64,000 nucleotides of DNA from Flavipsychrobacter sp. (GTDB lineage Bacteria > Bacteroidota > Bacteroidia > Chitinophagales > Chitinophagaceae). The number at the start of each line of letters is the position of its first letter. Position 1 is the first letter of the stretch. The translations under genes were made by a program, and so were the position numbers. Below, in pieces: positions 61,182 through 64,000 of this stretch. Location: contig JAWKLD010000001.1 in assembly GCA_041392855.1 (NCBI GenBank), positions 1,908,001 to 1,972,000 on the forward strand, read 5' to 3'. Under the pieces are notes generated by a model that searched no databases, was not told the origin of the DNA, and saw only the letters and a list, made by a program, of their open reading frames with translations.

Positions 61182-61368
61182 ACTACTAATAGTTAATTTT
61201 TTTGCGATTAAGCAAATAAAGTAATTTTTTTTGGAACAATACACATATATGTCATTGAACCGATGCACAATATTTAAAGATTTTTCCAAAAATGCAAGTG
61301 TCAAAAAAAAAATTGTTAAGAAATTTAACAACGGAGACTTTTTATTAAACTAGTTCATACACAATATA

Positions 61369-63393
61369 TTAATTACTCATTCGTAACTTTTCCAGTACTT
61401 CCTTTACTGTATTAACGGGTGGCAAACACATTTCTTTGCTGCAAATATTAATCTCTAGTTGTTGGGCAAATCCTCGAGACGAGAACCCATCCATATCGCT
61501 ACCATCCTTTACAGGCAGTAGTTTGACGGCATTAGGTACATAATACTTCAGCAATTCCGCATGTAATTTTTCCGCATTATCTCCTATAAAATCCACCTTA
61601 TACATGCCAACTAAACCATACTGTAACAGCTGAGCCCAATAGGCAAATGAACTAGGATATTTGACTGAATTTGCAGTCAAATTCGCTACCATATACTCCC
61701 CTTGTTCTATCCAATTATTTTTTTCTAAAGCCACCCCCAACCGGAGCAGATTATCAGCCATTACCGCATTAGCAGACGGTAAAGCCCCGTCATATACATC
61801 TACTTTCCTTACAGGTATATCTTTCTGCAAGGAAGAACTGTAGTAATAAAAGCTCTTATCCTCGTGCAAAAACTCATTGTTTACTCTTTCAATAATATCA
61901 ACAGCTTCGTACAGTTTTTTCTTATCGCCAGTTACAGATGCATAGTTAATGATCGCATTTATCAAATAAGCTACATCATCAAGTTTAGCCGTGATCTTAG
62001 CTGTTCCATTTTTCCAGGTGTGTAATAGTTTATCCTCAAACACAAACACCTTCATCATCCATTCTAAATGTTCCGTAGCCTTTACCAAGTATTGGCTATC
62101 ACCCAATACTGCAGCGGCTTTCGTCAATGCAACATTCATTAAAGCATTCCAAGACAATAATGATTTATCATCAGTTGAGGGGCGTATTTTCTTTGCTCTA
62201 ATTGCAAATAATTGCTTTTTAAACAACTTTATTTTAGCGATAAAATCAGCTTCATTTTGACCGTTTTTTTCCGCTACTTCTTTTGCTGTTTTAGTAACAT
62301 GCAGAATGTTTGTCCCCTCCCAATTACCGTCTCTTACCACCCCAAAATATTCAGTCAGTATAGGGGCTACATTCAATGCCTCCCACTCTTGCCATGTCCA
62401 TGTATAGAACTTACCTTCTACCCCCTCACTATCCGCATCAATTGCGCAATAATAGCCTCCATTACCATTCGACAACTCTCGCTCACAAAAAGCTATAGTT
62501 TCTTCTATAACCTCTTTATACCGTTCGTTTTGAGTAAGGCTGTAAGCATCACATAGCACACTAACGATCAAGGCATTATCGTACAACATCTTTTCGAAGT
62601 GCGGTGCTAACCATTTATCGTCAGTAGAATATCTAGCAAAACCTCCACCTATCTGGTCATAAATACCGCCATTTATCATCATATCTAATGACAATAAAGC
62701 CTGTTTTAACGCACTCTCATTACAATAAAAATGATAGTTGTCTAACAGATACTTGATAGCCATTGTTGAAGGGAATTTTGGCGCCTTACCAAAGCCTCCA
62801 TATCGACTATCAGCATTTTTCAACAAAGTATTTAGCAGCTCTTCATTAACTTCTTTTGATACTCTTTTTTGTTCTGTTCTAGTTGCAATTAATGACGTTT
62901 GTTTCAAGTATTGCAGCATTTGGGTTGTCTGCATTTTTACTTCTCCTGTTTGCTTTACCCATATCTCATTCATTCTTTCCAACACTTGCCTCCAAGACAA
63001 CCTGCCATACATTTCTGTCGGGGGGAAATAAGTTCCTCCATAAAACGGTATTCTATCTGCGGTAACAAAAACATTCAAAGGCCATCCTCCATTACCCGTT
63101 ATAGCCTGCACTGCATCCATATACATTCCATCCACATCGGGGTGTTCTTCTCTATCAACTTTCACGTTGATAAAATGCTCATTCATATATGCAGCCGTTT
63201 CTTCATTTTCAAAGCTTTCACGTTCCATTACATGGCACCAATGACAAGCTGCATAGCCTATACTCACCAATACAGGTTTACCTTCCTTTGCTGCCCTATC
63301 AAAGGCATCATCACCCCATGCGTACCAGTCAACAGGATTGTGCGCATGCTGCTGTAAATAGGGGCTTTGTTCATGTATCAATCGATTAGCCAT
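61369..63393 (-). CDS. DUF255 thioredoxin-domain protein (YyaL/SPATA20 family)
   Basis: A 674-residue cytosolic protein. The N-terminal thioredoxin-like DUF255 domain begins NRLIHEQSPYLQQHAHNPVDWYAWG and has the CHWC motif at Cys50-Cys53 (GYAACHWCHVMERESF). It is followed by KVDREEHPDVDGMYM and GNGGWPLNVF. The remainder is an alpha/alpha-barrel of the N-acylglucosamine-epimerase type (GGIYDQIGGGFARYSTD, HFEKMLYDNALIV, CAIDADSEGVEGKFYTW). Its function is not established. The start at 63393 gives the family N-terminus; an in-frame TTG at 63423 is inside the T tract of the hemD terminator. Confidence 0.93.
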   Translation of the reverse strand: MANRLIHEQSPYLQQHAHNPVDWYAWGDDAFDRAAKEGKPVLVSIGYAACHWCHVMERESFENEETAAYMNEHFINVKVDREEHPDVDGMYMDAVQAITGNGGWPLNVFVTADRIPFYGGTYFPPTEMYGRLSWRQVLERMNEIWVKQTGEVKMQTTQMLQYLKQTSLIATRTEQKRVSKEVNEELLNTLLKNADSRYGGFGKAPKFPSTMAIKYLLDNYHFYCNESALKQALLSLDMMINGGIYDQIGGGFARYSTDDKWLAPHFEKMLYDNALIVSVLCDAYSLTQNERYKEVIEETIAFCERELSNGNGGYYCAIDADSEGVEGKFYTWTWQEWEALNVAPILTEYFGVVRDGNWEGTNILHVTKTAKEVAEKNGQNEADFIAKIKLFKKQLFAIRAKKIRPSTDDKSLLSWNALMNVALTKAAAVLGDSQYLVKATEHLEWMMKVFVFEDKLLHTWKNGTAKITAKLDDVAYLINAIINYASVTGDKKKLYEAVDIIERVNNEFLHEDKSFYYYSSSLQKDIPVRKVDVYDGALPSANAVMADNLLRLGVALEKNNWIEQGEYMVANLTANSVKYPSSFAYWAQLLQYGLVGMYKVDFIGDNAEKLHAELLKYYVPNAVKLLPVKDGSDMDGFSSRGFAQQLEINICSKEMCLPPVNTVKEVLEKLRMSN

Positions 63394-63407
63394 GATCTTA
63401 TTTTTTT

Positions 63408-63438
63408 CAAAAATACGAGACAAAAAAAATGGCTCAAA
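63408..63438 (-). promoter_or_regulatory. Full consensus promoter for the DUF255 gene, overlapping the hemD terminator
   Basis: On the minus strand TTTG (63438-63435), 19 bases, then TATTTTTG (63415-63408). The -33 element lies within the arm of the terminator hairpin. The predicted start of transcription is about 10 bases before the ATG at 63393. Confidence 0.65.
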
Positions 63439-63453
63439 TTACTTTGAGCCATT
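63428..63453 (-). terminator. Intrinsic terminator of hemD
   Basis: A perfect 11-bp stem, AATGGCTCAAA / TTTGAGCCATT, with a 4-base loop and a long T run on the minus strand. It lies 24 bases after the hemD stop. Confidence 0.85.
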
Positions 63454-63476
63454 CATCAAAATTATATTGAAGTGTC

Positions 63477-64000
63477 TTACTTATTATCATTAAGGAATAG
63501 TTCTATTGCTGATGCCATAGAAGGTGCATTAGGCATTGGTGCTTTTATGTCTAACCTCAAGCCTGCATCCTCAATAGCTTTTGACGTACTAGGCCCAAAT
63601 GCTCCGATCAGGGTACCGTTTTGCTTAAACTTTGGATCATGCTCAAACAATGTTTGAACACTGTTAGGACTAAAGAAAACGATCACATCAAACCCTTCTT
63701 TCATAACGGGTGCTATATCTGTCGACTGCGTTCTAAAAAGTGTAGCCTCTACAAAGTCACATTCTTCATTTGTCATGAATTGGCAAATGTCGTTTTTCCC
63801 CCCCGTATCGGAAGTAGGAAGGATAAAGCGCTCATTGTTTTTATGTTTCGCTATTATCTCCAATAAGCCATCAGTACTACCATCTGCCGAAAAGAATACT
63901 TTTCTTTTACGATACAGAATAAACTTTTGCAAGTAAAGTGCTACAGCCTCAGTACTACAGAAATACTTCATGTCTTGTGACACTTTGACCTTCAACTCTT
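63477..64000 (-). CDS. hemD: Uroporphyrinogen-III synthase HemD, 5' end beyond the window
   Basis: The C-terminal 174 residues or so of a uroporphyrinogen-III synthase; the reading frame stays open to the right edge, so the N-terminal third is missing from the window, not from the gene. Recognisable blocks are DMKYFCSTEAVALYLQKFILYRKRKVFFSADG, FILPTSD, FDVIVFFSPNSVQTLFEHDP and GAFGPSTSKAIEDAGLRLDI. It closes the tetrapyrrole ring in haem synthesis. The match is to the Bacteroidota form of the family, which diverges strongly from the proteobacterial enzyme. A strong terminator follows. Confidence 0.85.
   Translation of the reverse strand, partial: ELKVKVSQDMKYFCSTEAVALYLQKFILYRKRKVFFSADGSTDGLLEIIAKHKNNERFILPTSDTGGKNDICQFMTNEECDFVEATLFRTQSTDIAPVMKEGFDVIVFFSPNSVQTLFEHDPKFKQNGTLIGAFGPSTSKAIEDAGLRLDIKAPMPNAPSMASAIELFLNDNK

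Noticed and set aside
61182..61331. The 50-codon N-terminal extension of gldK
   Set aside because: It lacks a signal peptide and codes for low-complexity residues; the ATG at 61181 gives a perfect lipobox.
63477..64000. A truncated or broken hemD
   Set aside because: The frame stays open to the window edge, so the missing N-terminus is outside the window.
1..64000. CRISPR arrays, insertion sequences, prophage, rRNA and tRNA genes
   Set aside because: No direct-repeat arrays, transposase-like frames, phage structural genes, rRNA motifs or tRNA cloverleafs were seen in any gap, although all gaps are short enough to inspect by eye. A tRNA could still have been missed.

Overview
The window looks like a chromosomal segment of a Bacteroidota bacterium, probably order Chitinophagales. 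Three things support this. It carries most of a type IX secretion system (PorU, PorV, GldJ, GldK, GldL, GldM, GldN) plus two cargo-like proteins with T9SS C-terminal sorting domains. It has SusC-like and OMP_b-brl_3-like outer-membrane receptors. Its gene starts lie downstream of TAnnTTTG, the Bacteroidota primary-sigma -7 motif, in place of Shine-Dalgarno sites. The base composition is AT-rich and I see no insertion sequences, prophage, CRISPR arrays, rRNA or tRNA genes. No gene-free stretch exceeds about 250 bases.

Layout. 1-4.4 kb: an SDR oxidoreductase with paired operator-like palindromes, an acidic unknown protein, a Uup-like ABC-F ATPase and a tandem pair of small secreted paralogues. 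4.5-11.4 kb: T9SS genes porV and porU (minus strand), divergent from gldJ. 11.5-21.7 kb: housekeeping genes murF, zapA, lspA, rbfA, an FtsX-type permease and argS, with a TonB-dependent receptor, an Omp28-like lipoprotein and another lipoprotein. 21.9-30.2 kb: dnaK, a secreted Kelch protein, a DinB-family protein, a trans-sulfuration PLP enzyme, and a thiolase/DUF2490/ACMSD cluster that suggests tryptophan-kynurenine catabolism. 30.3-40.9 kb: two related outer-membrane beta-barrel receptors flanking a propeller-type sensor kinase, its NarL-type response regulator, a secreted M43 metalloprotease and a small membrane-anchored protein. 41-55 kb: smc, a lipoprotein, an HscA-like Hsp70, lysC, an OstA-like protein, an MlaD/MCE protein and a large TolB-propeller/BamA-barrel fusion. 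55-64 kb: an MBL hydrolase, comB, the gldKLMN motor/core operon, a DUF255 thioredoxin-domain protein and the 3' part of hemD.

How the genes work together. The gld/por genes form one export machine: GldL/GldM are the inner-membrane motor, GldK/GldN the periplasmic ring, PorV the shuttle and PorU the sortase. The Kelch and M43 proteins in the window are probable clients. OstA-like, MlaD-like, BamA-like, LspA and the LolC/E-type permease all serve the outer membrane. MurF and ZapA serve cell wall and division.

Most striking observation. The 48.57-48.74 kb gap upstream of lysC (aspartate kinase) carries what looks like a complete ribosome-mediated attenuator. A full TTTG-N19-TAnnTTTG promoter is followed by a 16-codon leader peptide with four lysine codons. 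Next comes a segment overlapping the leader stop codon that can pair with the 5' arm of an intrinsic terminator, and the terminator sits just before lysC. This was read by eye and is not confirmed by folding software or experiment. I cannot say whether it has been described elsewhere.
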